Source: an uncultured Spartobacteria bacterium
GTDB taxonomy: Bacteria; Verrucomicrobiota; Verrucomicrobiia; Chthoniobacterales; Chthoniobacteraceae
Length of the DNA stretch: 49,360 nt
Reading direction: 5' to 3'
Assembly (NCBI GenBank): GCA_903933715.1
Contig: CAIZLD010000046.1
Location: forward strand, 1-49,360
Under the pieces are notes generated by a model, which saw only the letters and a list, made by a program, of their open reading frames with translations, did no database searches and was not told the DNA's origin. The translations under genes were made by a program, and so were the position numbers. Below, in pieces: positions 1-8,332 of the stretch (positions are counted from its first letter, which is position 1; each line of letters starts with the position of its first letter).

Positions 1-1
1 A

Positions 2-86
<85 letters not shown>

Positions 87-728
87 TTAGAGAGGCGAAA
101 AAATAGTTGAGCTTTGCGTCGATTGCAAGCCCTTTGGTACACCTAATATTTCACGCAGCAAAATGGCGTTGCGCAAGGAGGCCGGAGTGCGGAGTTGATC
201 CCGAAGATCCTGGGCCGCTCCCGTGGTTTGCCGCTGCGCTCTGGCGGATGCTCGACGCATCTTTTGGGTTTCCGGCCCCTTTAAGCTAATTTGCGGGATC
301 GACGCGACTTCCATCGGAGCCGCGCTCTCGGCCACAGACGCGGCTTTGGGGATCGCCGGGATCGGTTCTGATGATTCCAGCGGCGGCGCGATCTGCGATC
401 GAACCGGCCGTGCTGCGGATGCGGGTTTCGGAGCCAGGGTCTTGGATGCGGGAGAGCGTTGCGGACCTGGCTGACGCGGCGCTGGCTTGCGCGCGGGAGC
501 AGGCGGCGCGCTTTCCGGGGGAAGCCCCAGCGCTTCCATAAAACGGCGCATTTTTTCCTCGTCACTCTCCATGGGGCGAAGATTGCGAGGGCGCGGGTTG
601 GGCCGGTTTTGCGGCGACTCCGGAAGATCCTCCGGCTCGCCACCTCCCTGGAACCGGCCGGCGTTTTCGAAGAGCCATTTGGCGAACGCCACGGCCCCAA
701 CTACCAACACAAGGATAAGTTGATCCAT
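87..728 (-). CDS. Proline/alanine-rich membrane-anchored protein of unknown function
   Basis: The 213-residue product starts with ATG behind a good ribosome site (GGGGAGA). Residues about 3-20 form a hydrophobic segment ending in AKWLF, probably an N-terminal membrane anchor. A short acidic/basic segment (about 52-70, ESDEEKMRRFMEALG) may be helical, followed by a long disordered Pro/Ala/Lys/Arg-rich stretch to about 170. The C-terminus has an ordered-looking block, LRNAILLREILGVPKGL (about 184-200). I recall similar ILGxP tails in small hypothetical proteins of planctomycetes and verrucomicrobia, but this is memory and not a search. It lies 30 bp downstream of floA on the same strand and is probably co-transcribed, so a role at the same membrane domain is possible. 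The stop codon touches the tRNA-Leu 5' end. Function unknown. Confidence 0.75.
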   Translation of the reverse strand: MDQLILVLVVGAVAFAKWLFENAGRFQGGGEPEDLPESPQNRPNPRPRNLRPMESDEEKMRRFMEALGLPPESAPPAPARKPAPRQPGPQRSPASKTLAPKPASAARPVRSQIAPPLESSEPIPAIPKAASVAESAAPMEVASIPQISLKGPETQKMRRASARAQRQTTGAAQDLRDQLRTPASLRNAILLREILGVPKGLQSTQSSTIFSPL

Positions 729-758
729 GAGATCTCCCCGGAAAAGACCGAGTGAAGG

Positions 759-1793
759 TTACTGAGCCCGGTTTTCTTCGCCGGAACGGTCTGTCCCGGC
801 AATCGAGGCGCGCATCTGGGTGTCGCTTTCGACGTTCTTCATGCGGATATAATCCATCACGCCAAAATTCCCGGCACGGAACGCTTCGGCCATCGCCTGG
901 GGCACTTGCGCCTCGGCTTCGACAACCTTCGCTCGCATTTCCTGGGTTTTGGCACGCATTTCCTGTTCGGATGCCACGGCAGCCGCGCGGCGGACTTCGG
1001 CGCGGGCCTGAGCGACCCGTTTGTCGGCTTCGGCTTGCTCGGCCTGGAGTTTCGCCCCGATATTGTCCCCCACGTCCACGTCGGCGATGTCGATGGAGAG
1101 AATTTCAAACGCCGTGTTGCTGTCGAGACCTTTGGCCAGCACCGCTTTGGAGATGCGGTCCGGGTTTTCAAGCACCTCTTTGTAGGAATCCGCCGAGCCG
1201 ATCGCGCTGACAATCCCCTCCCCGACGCGGGCGATGATGGTTTCCTCGGTCGCGCCGCCCACGAACCGGTCGAGATGGGAGCGAACCGTCACGCGGGCTT
1301 TGGCTTTGACACCAATGCCGTCTTTGGCGACACCGTCGATGCTGGTGCGGCCCATGGCGGCATTCGGGCAATCGATGACCTTCGGGTTGACGCTCGTCTG
1401 CACCGCTTCCAGGACGGTTTTCCCGGTCCCTTTGGTCGCGAGGTCAATGGCGCAGGTCCGGTTGTAATCCAAGACAATCCCGGCCCGGTCGGCCATGATG
1501 AGAGCCAGGATCACCTGGGGCACATTGCCGCCGGATTGATAATGGAGTTGCAGCGATTTGAGGTCGATATCCATGCCTGCTTTGATCGCCATGATCCGGG
1601 CATCGACCATCAGCGCCACGGGAATCCCCTGCAGCCGCATGCCGACCATGTCGAGGAGGCCGACATCGGCGCCGTTGGACCAGGCGCGGATCCATATCCC
1701 AAAGAAATTAAAGAGAACCACCGCAAGGATCAGGGCTCCAATACCGAGCACAACTGCCAACACAAACACAATCAGAGGAACAGTAGGTGTCAT
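759..1793 (-). CDS. floA: Flotillin-like protein FloA
   Basis: The 344-residue product matches the FloA (formerly UPF0365/YqfA) family in length and order. A hydrophobic N-terminal segment (about 6-30) leads into a membrane hairpin region, then an SPFH/PHB-type domain with the family block [19 protein letters not shown] near residue 50. The C-terminus is an Ala/Glu-rich coiled coil (roughly 235-300) with repeated EMRAK and AEA units. FloA proteins assemble membrane microdomains, organise membrane fluidity and recruit membrane-bound complexes; here that is inference from family membership. The ATG at 1793 gives the expected short N-terminus. An in-frame TTG at 1820 has GAGGG nine bases upstream, a better ribosome site than the ATG has, so a nine-residue extension is possible. 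The next gene downstream is the proline-rich protein. Confidence 0.92.
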   Translation of the reverse strand: MTPTVPLIVFVLAVVLGIGALILAVVLFNFFGIWIRAWSNGADVGLLDMVGMRLQGIPVALMVDARIMAIKAGMDIDLKSLQLHYQSGGNVPQVILALIMADRAGIVLDYNRTCAIDLATKGTGKTVLEAVQTSVNPKVIDCPNAAMGRTSIDGVAKDGIGVKAKARVTVRSHLDRFVGGATEETIIARVGEGIVSAIGSADSYKEVLENPDRISKAVLAKGLDSNTAFEILSIDIADVDVGDNIGAKLQAEQAEADKRVAQARAEVRRAAAVASEQEMRAKTQEMRAKVVEAEAQVPQAMAEAFRAGNFGVMDYIRMKNVESDTQMRASIAGTDRSGEENRAQ

Positions 1794-1935
1794 GCATCCG
1801 AGAGTAGGAGAGCTTTGCAAATCCGCAAGCCCTCATATTATTCCACACCGGGGAACGTGTTTTCCCCTAGTGTTGGCTTGCACCGGAAAGCGTTCTCGTT
1901 GAAACTGCCGGATTCAGGCGACTGGATCGCGGCTC

Positions 1936-4900
1936 GTGCCGAATCGATCCGTCCTGTTATTTTTTTATCCCGTGGGCGCTTCAAAAAACTTCTCTTTCTT
2001 TCTCCGGTTCCGAATTGCGATGCTTCTCCTCGCAGGCGGATTATTGGCCCTCATGATTGAACCCCACACCTACCGGTTGCTGGCCAAATACGGGGTGTTG
2101 CTCCAGGCTTCGCATCACGGGGTGGACATCCGGATCGGGCAGACCCGGGGGAGCATTTTCGAACCGCTTGTTTTCAAAAACGTCCGGATTTCCACCTCCC
2201 GCGCCGGGGTGGTTTCCAAAGCAGAAATCGCCTCGGCGGAAGCTTCGTTTTCCTGGCGTACGCTCTTGTTTCAGCGCGGGCACGGTTTTTTTAACCGGCT
2301 CGTTCTTGACCGGGTTAAAGCCGACGTGGTTTTCGAGCCCAATGCCAAGGAGACCACCCCTGCCGCGACACCCGAACAGGCGCAGCTTCAATTTGAACCG
2401 TGGCTGCCTGCGCCGGCCCAGGTGAAAATGTCCGATTCAGCATTCACGTTTCATCTCGGCTCCCGGAAGGTCCATTTTTCCGGGGTCGGATTCACCGTCA
2501 GTTCGCTCCAGACGGGAAACATCGCGATCAATGAACTGACGTTCACCCAAGGGGGCTGCCACCGGGCTTTCGCCAACCTGAAAGGAACCACCGCGCTTCA
2601 GGATACCCAGTTGCGCATTGCCGACCTCACCCTCTCTCCCGGCGTCGTGCTCACGAGTGTTGCCTCCGATCTGGGCGAGATGGTCCGGGGCCGTTTGCAA
2701 GTCGATTTCGATTTCGCGGCATTTGGCGGAGTCTTGCGGGGAGAGATATTGAACACCGCGCTCGGCCGGATGCCCACGTATGAAATCGCGGGCCAGTTCT
2801 CGAATATTTCGCTGGAAGCGCTGGGCGGTTTCCTCAATATCGGCGAGAAAACCGGCGGGGTGATTAAGGAAGGCAAATTCAGCTTCCGGGGCACGCCGCA
2901 CGATCTCGACAACGCCACCGTCACCACGCGCCTGGAAGCCACCGATTTCCGGTGGGGGAAACGCCAATGGAACTCGCTCGTTCTTGGTGCGACCGTCATC
3001 AACCGCCGCGTCCAGATCCCCGAGCTTGAACTCCAGCAAGCCCATAACCGTTTGCGCATCAAAGGCGAACTCGCCCTGCCGGACGAAACGACCCCATGGT
3101 GGCTCTCCGATTTCAATTTCGATATTGCCGCCCGCCTCAACAATTTGACCGAACTCTCCGCCCTCTTTGGCCCCCAATTTGCAAAAACCGCCGGTAAAAT
3201 GGTCATCGACGGTTCCGTTCGAGCCGAGAACAAAGCCTATTCGGGCCAACTGCTCGTCTCGGGCAGCGCGCTGGCTTGGGAAGGGGTTCCGTTTGACCTC
3301 CTCAACGCCGGGATCAAGCTCGACGGCAACGAACTCCAGATCGTGAACCTGGAAATCACCCACGGCAAAGACTCGGTGCGCGGCAAGGGGAGCGTGAGCA
3401 TCCTGGGAGAGCGCCGTTACCAGGGGGAACTCGCCGCCTCGATTGAGGAACTGGCCGTCTACGAGCCGATCCTGCAAAAACCGATCGTCCCCGCCCCGCC
3501 CGTGGGGGGATTGGTAGTCAACTGGTCGGGCGACGGCTCCACCGGGGTCCATTCCGGTGCATTCAGCGCCCATTTCCGCAAACTTCACACCAAAGGCACC
3601 CCGGAACTTCCGGCCACCCTCCCGATCGACGCCGACTTGGAAGGAACCTACGCCCCCGGCAGCCTTTCCCTGAACAAATGCTCGCTGGCCAACGAAGACT
3701 TGCGCCTCGAAGGCCGGATGGCGGCCAACGCAACCACCGTCCAGCTCGACGGGTTGAAGCTCACGCAAAACAAGGAGCTTTGGCTGGAAGGCAACGTTAC
3801 GCTCCCGTTTAACCTGTTCCAATGGTGGGTGGAGCCGAGCTTGCAAGCCCTCGCCCCGGACGCCCCGTTCAAAGCGCAACTGAGCGCCAAAGAGGTGCAA
3901 CTCGAAGAAGTCGCCCACCTCACCGGGCGCGCCCTTCCCATTCGCGGCCTCCTCTCGGCGGAACTCAAAACCGAGAGCACGCTGCGCACCCTCCGCATGA
4001 CCGGCGCGTTAAAGCTCACCAAGGGGCAATTCCCCGCCAACGAATGGCTCCCCGCCCTCGACCGCCTGGAAGCCGAAGCGGAGATCGACGGCAATGTTCT
4101 GCGTTTCTCCAAGTTTTCCGCGCGGCATGAGCTGGGGGATTTCTCCGCCAACGGCTCAATCGATTTCTCGAAATTCGACCTCCCGTCGTTCGATCTTCTC
4201 ATCCACGGGGAAAAAGTCCGTTTCAACGCCGGGCCGCTTTGGGCTGGCAATGCCAACCTCGCCTTGAACGTCATTGGAACCCGCGATGCGGCCAATGTCA
4301 GCGGCAGCGTGGAGATTCTTGCGCTCGAAACCACCCCCCGGCCCGACTTTGGGGCACTCATTAATAGCGGCAACCCCGAAACGATTCGTGTGCCGGCACC
4401 CGAAATTTCATTGCAACCCCCCTTCGACCGCTGGAGCTACCAGTTGAACGTTACGACCCCGCAGCCGGTCAAAATCAAGAATGCGACGGTGGCAGCCGAA
4501 CTTCATTTCGATGGAACCGGCAGCCCGCTCGCCGGAACCGGAAGCCTTACGATCAGCGGCCTTCAAGCCAGCACCGCGTTCGCCACGGGCACGTTGGATA
4601 GCGGCACCTGGATTTTCGGCCCGCATCCGATGTTTACAGCCCGTTTAAGCGGCAAATTCGTCACGGGAGGCACCATGCCTGCTTACGAAGGACACATCGT
4701 GGGAACGCCTGAAGGGATCACGACCAGTTTCGCCGGAGTCCAGCCCGGTAACGACGAGTTGATCCGCAAGGCCTTCACTCCCGGCCCGCAATTGCTCCCG
4801 GAGAACGCCACCGAGATCCCGGTCGAGCGCGGTCCCCTCGTCTATAACGCGCAATTGGCCGACGAGATCGCCGCAAAAGAAGCGGCGGCCCAAGCGGCCC

Positions 4901-4965
4901 AGGCATCCGCGTCGCCCACCGTCCCACCCGTTTCCGCCGAAGCCACCCCGCCTCCCCCTAAATAG
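1936..4965 (+). CDS. AsmA/TamB-like envelope protein
   Basis: The large product (1009 residues from a GTG at 1936; 981 from an ATG at 2020) has a single hydrophobic N-terminal segment, MLLLAGGLLALMIEP, preceded by basic residues, so it is probably anchored in the inner membrane with its body in the periplasm. The rest is a long beta-rich chain with repeated short blocks on the pattern of hydrophobic strand, Gly, and Leu-x-Gly, such as GKMVIDGSV and LRIKGELALP. This is typical of AsmA, YhdP and TamB proteins, which form hydrophobic grooves moving phospholipid between membranes. An Ala/Pro-rich tail (about 975-1009) ends the protein. The family is recognised by overall character and not by one diagnostic motif, so the subfamily is open. 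The start is uncertain because no candidate has a clear ribosome site. It ends 12 bp before the M50 protease gene. Confidence 0.75.
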   Translation: MPNRSVLLFFYPVGASKNFSFFLRFRIAMLLLAGGLLALMIEPHTYRLLAKYGVLLQASHHGVDIRIGQTRGSIFEPLVFKNVRISTSRAGVVSKAEIASAEASFSWRTLLFQRGHGFFNRLVLDRVKADVVFEPNAKETTPAATPEQAQLQFEPWLPAPAQVKMSDSAFTFHLGSRKVHFSGVGFTVSSLQTGNIAINELTFTQGGCHRAFANLKGTTALQDTQLRIADLTLSPGVVLTSVASDLGEMVRGRLQVDFDFAAFGGVLRGEILNTALGRMPTYEIAGQFSNISLEALGGFLNIGEKTGGVIKEGKFSFRGTPHDLDNATVTTRLEATDFRWGKRQWNSLVLGATVINRRVQIPELELQQAHNRLRIKGELALPDETTPWWLSDFNFDIAARLNNLTELSALFGPQFAKTAGKMVIDGSVRAENKAYSGQLLVSGSALAWEGVPFDLLNAGIKLDGNELQIVNLEITHGKDSVRGKGSVSILGERRYQGELAASIEELAVYEPILQKPIVPAPPVGGLVVNWSGDGSTGVHSGAFSAHFRKLHTKGTPELPATLPIDADLEGTYAPGSLSLNKCSLANEDLRLEGRMAANATTVQLDGLKLTQNKELWLEGNVTLPFNLFQWWVEPSLQALAPDAPFKAQLSAKEVQLEEVAHLTGRALPIRGLLSAELKTESTLRTLRMTGALKLTKGQFPANEWLPALDRLEAEAEIDGNVLRFSKFSARHELGDFSANGSIDFSKFDLPSFDLLIHGEKVRFNAGPLWAGNANLALNVIGTRDAANVSGSVEILALETTPRPDFGALINSGNPETIRVPAPEISLQPPFDRWSYQLNVTTPQPVKIKNATVAAELHFDGTGSPLAGTGSLTISGLQASTAFATGTLDSGTWIFGPHPMFTARLSGKFVTGGTMPAYEGHIVGTPEGITTSFAGVQPGNDELIRKAFTPGPQLLPENATEIPVERGPLVYNAQLADEIAAKEAAAQAAQASASPTVPPVSAEATPPPPK

Positions 4966-4977
4966 AGGAGCCAAACC

Positions 4978-6159
4978 ATGAATCCGGAAAACCCAAGATC
5001 ACCCGATCAGGAAGACCCCGGAAATCCATCCCAACCTCCCGGTGTATTTCTCGGGACGTTTCAGAAGATCGAGTTCTACCTCGATTTCTCCTGGTTCTTC
5101 ATCGCCGCCCTGGTGATCTACTCCCTCTCGACTTTCCTTTTCCCGCAAGAGATCAAAGGGCTCGAACCGGCGGCCTACATCATCATGGGGACTGTCTCGA
5201 CGATCCTCTTTTTCCTCTCCATCCTGCTCCACGAGCTTGGGCATAGCCTCGTGAGCCAGCGATGCGGCATTCCGGTTCCCCGGATCACGCTCCTTTTTAT
5301 CGGCGGCATTGCCGAGATCTCCCGCGAGCCCGAAGACCCGAAAACCGAACTCAAAATCGCCGTCGCCGGACCCGCTGTATCGCTCATTCTGGTGGTGTTG
5401 TATTATTTGATCGCGCGAGGCTGTTCGCTCCTTTCGTTCCCGGAAGGCCAGGCGGTGTTCAACTGGCTTTCCCAAGTCAATTTACTGCTCGTGATCTTCA
5501 ACGCCATCCCCGGTTATCCGCTTGACGGCGGACGCGTCCTTCGAGCGCTTTTGTGGATGCGTAACGGGAAGTTTCGCCGGGCCACGTTCGTCACCTCCCG
5601 CATTGGCGTCTTCTTTAGTTGGCTCTTAATCGGGCTGGGCATCATGGTCGTCCTTGGCGGTGAATGGGGACAAGGGCTCATTTTTCTCATCATCGGCATC
5701 TTCCTGAAAAGCGCGGCCGAGAACGGCTACGCGCAAGCCCTTTCCAAGGAAATCCTCGACGGCGTGGGGGTCATCGACCTGATGACCCGCGCCCCGATCT
5801 GCATCCCGGCCCACCTGCCGCTCAACTTCGCCGTGGACGACTATTTTCTCACCCATCACCACGTCGCCTACCCGGTCACGGAGGAGGATGGGCGATTCCG
5901 GGGGCTCTTGCGGCTGGAATTTTTAAAAAACATCCCGCGCGAGAAATGGCCTTACACCAACGTGGGGGACGTGGCCGAAGCCAACGACGGGCAGCTCTGC
6001 ATCCCGGCTGCAACGAGCGCCTCCAACGCCTTGCGCATCCTGCTTGCGGCAGGCCAGGGGCGGCTGGGAGTCGTCGATGATGCACAGAAGCTCATCGGGA
6101 TCATCACCCGGCACGATTTACTGCATTTTATCCGGATTCATACGGAGTTGGAGGAATAA
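4978..6159 (+). CDS. Site-2-type (M50) membrane metalloprotease with CBS domains
   Basis: This 393-residue protein has several membrane segments (about 36-55, 66-85, 125-147, 165-178, 200-245). The zinc motif HELGH is at 85-89 and the third ligand is in NAIPGYPLDGGR, with Asp at about 183. These are the defining features of M50 proteases, which cut substrates within the membrane. The C-terminal third (about 262-390) reads as a pair of CBS domains, which often bind adenine nucleotides and regulate the protease; this is the Rip3/SpoIVFB-with-CBS arrangement. GAGGAG lies just before the ATG. The gene follows the AsmA-like gene by 12 bp, so they are probably one operon and both act in the envelope. 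No substrate such as an anti-sigma factor is encoded nearby. Confidence 0.9.
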   Translation: MNPENPRSPDQEDPGNPSQPPGVFLGTFQKIEFYLDFSWFFIAALVIYSLSTFLFPQEIKGLEPAAYIIMGTVSTILFFLSILLHELGHSLVSQRCGIPVPRITLLFIGGIAEISREPEDPKTELKIAVAGPAVSLILVVLYYLIARGCSLLSFPEGQAVFNWLSQVNLLLVIFNAIPGYPLDGGRVLRALLWMRNGKFRRATFVTSRIGVFFSWLLIGLGIMVVLGGEWGQGLIFLIIGIFLKSAAENGYAQALSKEILDGVGVIDLMTRAPICIPAHLPLNFAVDDYFLTHHHVAYPVTEEDGRFRGLLRLEFLKNIPREKWPYTNVGDVAEANDGQLCIPAATSASNALRILLAAGQGRLGVVDDAQKLIGIITRHDLLHFIRIHTELEE

Positions 6160-6209
6160 GGAGGGACTGGGGCAACGACCCCGTAATGAAGCCAAGCACA
6201 GAATCAGGC

Positions 6210-6782
6210 TCAATCCCTCACCCGCACCAGCACCTCGTTGCGGCGCAGGAAAATCGGCGTCCAGGGCGGATCGTAATAGGCGACGATCGGTTCGCCTTCC
6301 GCGCCGATTTTGTGCTCCCGCAGCCACGCTTGCAGTTTTTCAATGGCGGCTCTTTGATTTTCCTCCGTTGCGCGCCCCGCAAACCGCAGGGCAATGTAGT
6401 GACCCCGTTCCATCTTCGTCAGACGCACTTTGCCGACCTTCGGCTCCGGGACGCTCTTGCGAACCGCAGGCATCACAAAACTCATCGTCCGTTTGCCGGT
6501 GGCTGGGTCGATCAAGACCGGGGTGGTCATCGGGATCTTCTCTTCGGTCGCGTTTTTCCCGGTGATGAATTGGAAAAGCTGCATGAAACTTGCGGAGTCC
6601 TGGCTGCCCTCCATGGCGGCCGTGGCCAAGGTCAGTTCGGGATAATCCCGGAATTCAAACTCCCCATCGGTTCGCACGACCGTGTAGGGGGCGGATGCCG
6701 TGTTAAGACGGGAGTTGCGGATCAGCCAAACGAGGGGAACCGCGAGGATCACCCCTCCGATTATCAGCGCAATCGGTTTCAT
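6210..6782 (-). CDS. SOUL-family haem-binding-like protein, membrane anchored
   Basis: The 190-residue product has an N-terminal membrane segment (about 3-20, IALIIGGVILAVPLVWLI) followed by a SOUL/HBP domain. Recognisable blocks are YTVVRTDGEFEFRDYP near the start of the domain, IPMTTPVLI in the middle, and FVMPAVRKSVPEP. SOUL proteins bind haem or other tetrapyrroles with low affinity, and their bacterial role is poorly defined. An in-frame GTG at 6818 would add 12 residues. The only GGAGGA lies inside that extension and too far from the ATG, so the start is chosen by the position of the membrane segment. The gene faces the protease gene tail to tail, and the GlsB-like gene is 43 bp upstream on the same strand. 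Confidence 0.88.
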   Translation of the reverse strand: MKPIALIIGGVILAVPLVWLIRNSRLNTASAPYTVVRTDGEFEFRDYPELTLATAAMEGSQDSASFMQLFQFITGKNATEEKIPMTTPVLIDPATGKRTMSFVMPAVRKSVPEPKVGKVRLTKMERGHYIALRFAGRATEENQRAAIEKLQAWLREHKIGAEGEPIVAYYDPPWTPIFLRRNEVLVRVRD

Positions 6783-6825
6783 GGGACCATAGCTAATGGG
6801 AATTCCTCCAAAACTCACTCTTTTC

Positions 6826-7083
6826 TTAAACCGGGGTTCCGGGTTTCCGGAGCAACTTGTAAATCCAGAGCAGAATCACCGCGCCGATGATCGAGGCGAT
6901 AAACCCGGCCGGCTGACCTTCCCGATACCAGCCAAGCGCCTGCCCGATCCATCCGGCAAAAACGCTCCCCGCGATCCCCAGTAATGCCGTGGGGATGCAA
7001 CCGGAGGGGCCGGTGCCGCTCATGAGGAACTTGGCGATAAACCCGATCACCAACCCGATAATTGCAGACCAGATGATGTGCAT
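6826..7083 (-). CDS. GlsB/YeaQ/YmgE-family small membrane protein
   Basis: The 85-residue product is almost entirely hydrophobic with three predicted membrane segments (about 2-18, 28-50, 56-75). It has the family pattern of paired glycines and a conserved GFIAKFLMSG block at about 14-23, then GIAGSVFAGWIG and GFIASIIGAVILLWIY. Members are annotated as GlsB/YeaQ/YmgE or transglycosylase-associated proteins and are linked to stress responses, with no defined biochemical activity. The ATG at 7083 gives the usual length; upstream in-frame sequence to 7170 is Arg/Cys-rich and looks non-coding. It is followed by the SOUL-domain gene on the same strand. Confidence 0.85.
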   Translation of the reverse strand: MHIIWSAIIGLVIGFIAKFLMSGTGPSGCIPTALLGIAGSVFAGWIGQALGWYREGQPAGFIASIIGAVILLWIYKLLRKPGTPV

Positions 7084-7123
7084 ACTTATCAATCGATTGG
7101 AGGAACAACGGCGGGCGCAGTTC

Positions 7124-7149
7124 GATCGCGCCAAGGTCGCGATCCACCT
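7124..7149. repeat. Copy 1 of a dispersed 18-bp repeat with a short inverted repeat
   Basis: Bases 7132-7149 (CAAGGTCGCGATCCACCT) recur exactly at 18333-18350, also in a spacer. GATCGCG (7124-7130) and CGCGATC (7138-7144) form a 7-bp inverted repeat overlapping it. The rest of the 237-base spacer between the GlsB-like gene and purS shows no ORF that looks real and no riboswitch core I can recognise. Confidence 0.55.
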
Positions 7150-7320
7150 AAAGCGTCCCGGATCACCCAAATTTTGAGCGGCGAGCCCTCATTTATTGCC
7201 CCAAACGCAACATCCCCTGCCCAGTTCGCGCCTGCGCCCCTGTGTGGATGTCTCAAATAGCGGGAAATTTCAATTTCTGGGTTGAACTTTCACCCCCGCT
7301 TTCCCATCTTGATCGGACTT

Positions 7321-7560
7321 ATGAAAGCCCGAGTCACCGTCATGCCCAAAAAGAGCGTTCTTGACCCCCAGGGAGTGGCGGTTCGAAACGCCATCGCCAC
7401 CCACGGCTTCCCGCAAGTCCAATCCGTCCGCATCGGGAAGGTGATGGAGATCGAAATTGAAGGCGCGGGGGCCGATGCCGAAGCCCGTTTGCACGACATT
7501 TGCACCGATCTGCTCTCCAACCCGGTCATCGAAGATTACGTGCTGGAGATCGAGGCTTAA
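7321..7560 (+). CDS. purS: Phosphoribosylformylglycinamidine synthase subunit PurS
   Basis: This 79-residue protein is the small subunit of the three-part FGAM synthase (PurS-PurQ-PurL), where it bridges the glutaminase PurQ and the synthetase PurL. The N-terminal block [17 protein letters not shown] followed by an alternating strand/helix pattern and the ending [18 protein letters not shown] are diagnostic. An upstream in-frame TTG at 7282 would add 13 residues but the family starts at this ATG. It is first in the purine operon, with purQ 58 bases downstream. PurS is found only with the small form of PurL, consistent with the 748-residue PurL here. Confidence 0.95.
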   Translation: MKARVTVMPKKSVLDPQGVAVRNAIATHGFPQVQSVRIGKVMEIEIEGAGADAEARLHDICTDLLSNPVIEDYVLEIEA

Positions 7561-7618
7561 TCCCCTCCCCTGTGCCGACCGCCCACAGTGTGGTATTGTT
7601 GATCCCTTATTCCCATTC

Positions 7619-8323
7619 ATGAAAGCCGCCGTTATTCGTTTCCCCGGGTCCAATTGCGACCAGGATTGTCACTACGCCTTGCAGCACGTCTTCGGGGTTT
7701 CGACCGATTACGTGTGGCACAAGGAATCTTCGCTCAAAGGCTACGATCTCGTGGTCCTGCCGGGCGGCTTTTCCTATGGCGATTACCTCCGCTGCGGAGC
7801 AATCGCCCGGTTCTCGCCGATTATGAAAGCCGTTACCGATTACGCCAACCACGGCGGGCTCTTGATCGGCATCTGCAACGGGTTCCAGGTTTTGACCGAG
7901 TCGCGGCTGTTGCCCGGCGCGCTCGTCCGCAACCGCTCGCTCCATTTCATCTGCGAACACCGCTTCCTGCGGGTCGGCGCGACCGACAACCCGTTCCTCA
8001 ACGCCGCCCAGCCCGGACAAGTGCTGAATATCCCGATTGCCCACGGGGAAGGGAATTATACTGCCGACGAAGCGACCTTGGCCGAGTTGACCGCCAATCG
8101 CCAAATCCTGCTCCGGTACAGCGATGAAAAAGGGGTGGTATCCGACGCAACCAACCCGAACGGATCGCTCCAAAACATCGCGGGCATCTGCAACGCGGCC
8201 CGCAACGTCTTTGGCCTGATGCCTCACCCCGAGCGGGCGTGCGAAGCGCGGCTCGGCAGCACCGACGGCAACCTCGTTTTCCAGTCCATCCTCAACCATT
8301 TGGGCGTCCGCGCCGTCGCTTAA
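7619..8323 (+). CDS. purQ: Phosphoribosylformylglycinamidine synthase subunit PurQ (glutaminase)
   Basis: The 234-residue product is a class I glutamine amidotransferase that releases ammonia from glutamine for the FGAM synthase. The nucleophile is Cys86 in GICNGFQ, and His203 and Glu205 in MPHPER complete the catalytic triad. The N-terminal [13 protein letters not shown] and the [15 protein letters not shown] block (about 47-61) are PurQ signatures. The in-frame ORF extends far upstream through purS in another frame, but [12 protein letters not shown] at 7619 is the expected start. It sits between purS and purL; purL starts 9 bases after its stop, so translation is likely coupled. Confidence 0.96.
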   Translation: MKAAVIRFPGSNCDQDCHYALQHVFGVSTDYVWHKESSLKGYDLVVLPGGFSYGDYLRCGAIARFSPIMKAVTDYANHGGLLIGICNGFQVLTESRLLPGALVRNRSLHFICEHRFLRVGATDNPFLNAAQPGQVLNIPIAHGEGNYTADEATLAELTANRQILLRYSDEKGVVSDATNPNGSLQNIAGICNAARNVFGLMPHPERACEARLGSTDGNLVFQSILNHLGVRAVA

Positions 8324-8332
8324 ACCTCACCC

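Noticed and set aside
1850-1867. GGGGAA/TTCCCC hairpin as a terminator between floA and the AsmA-like gene
   Set aside because: The genes on either side are divergent, so no terminator is expected there, and there is no T-run. It may be part of a promoter region but nothing supports that.
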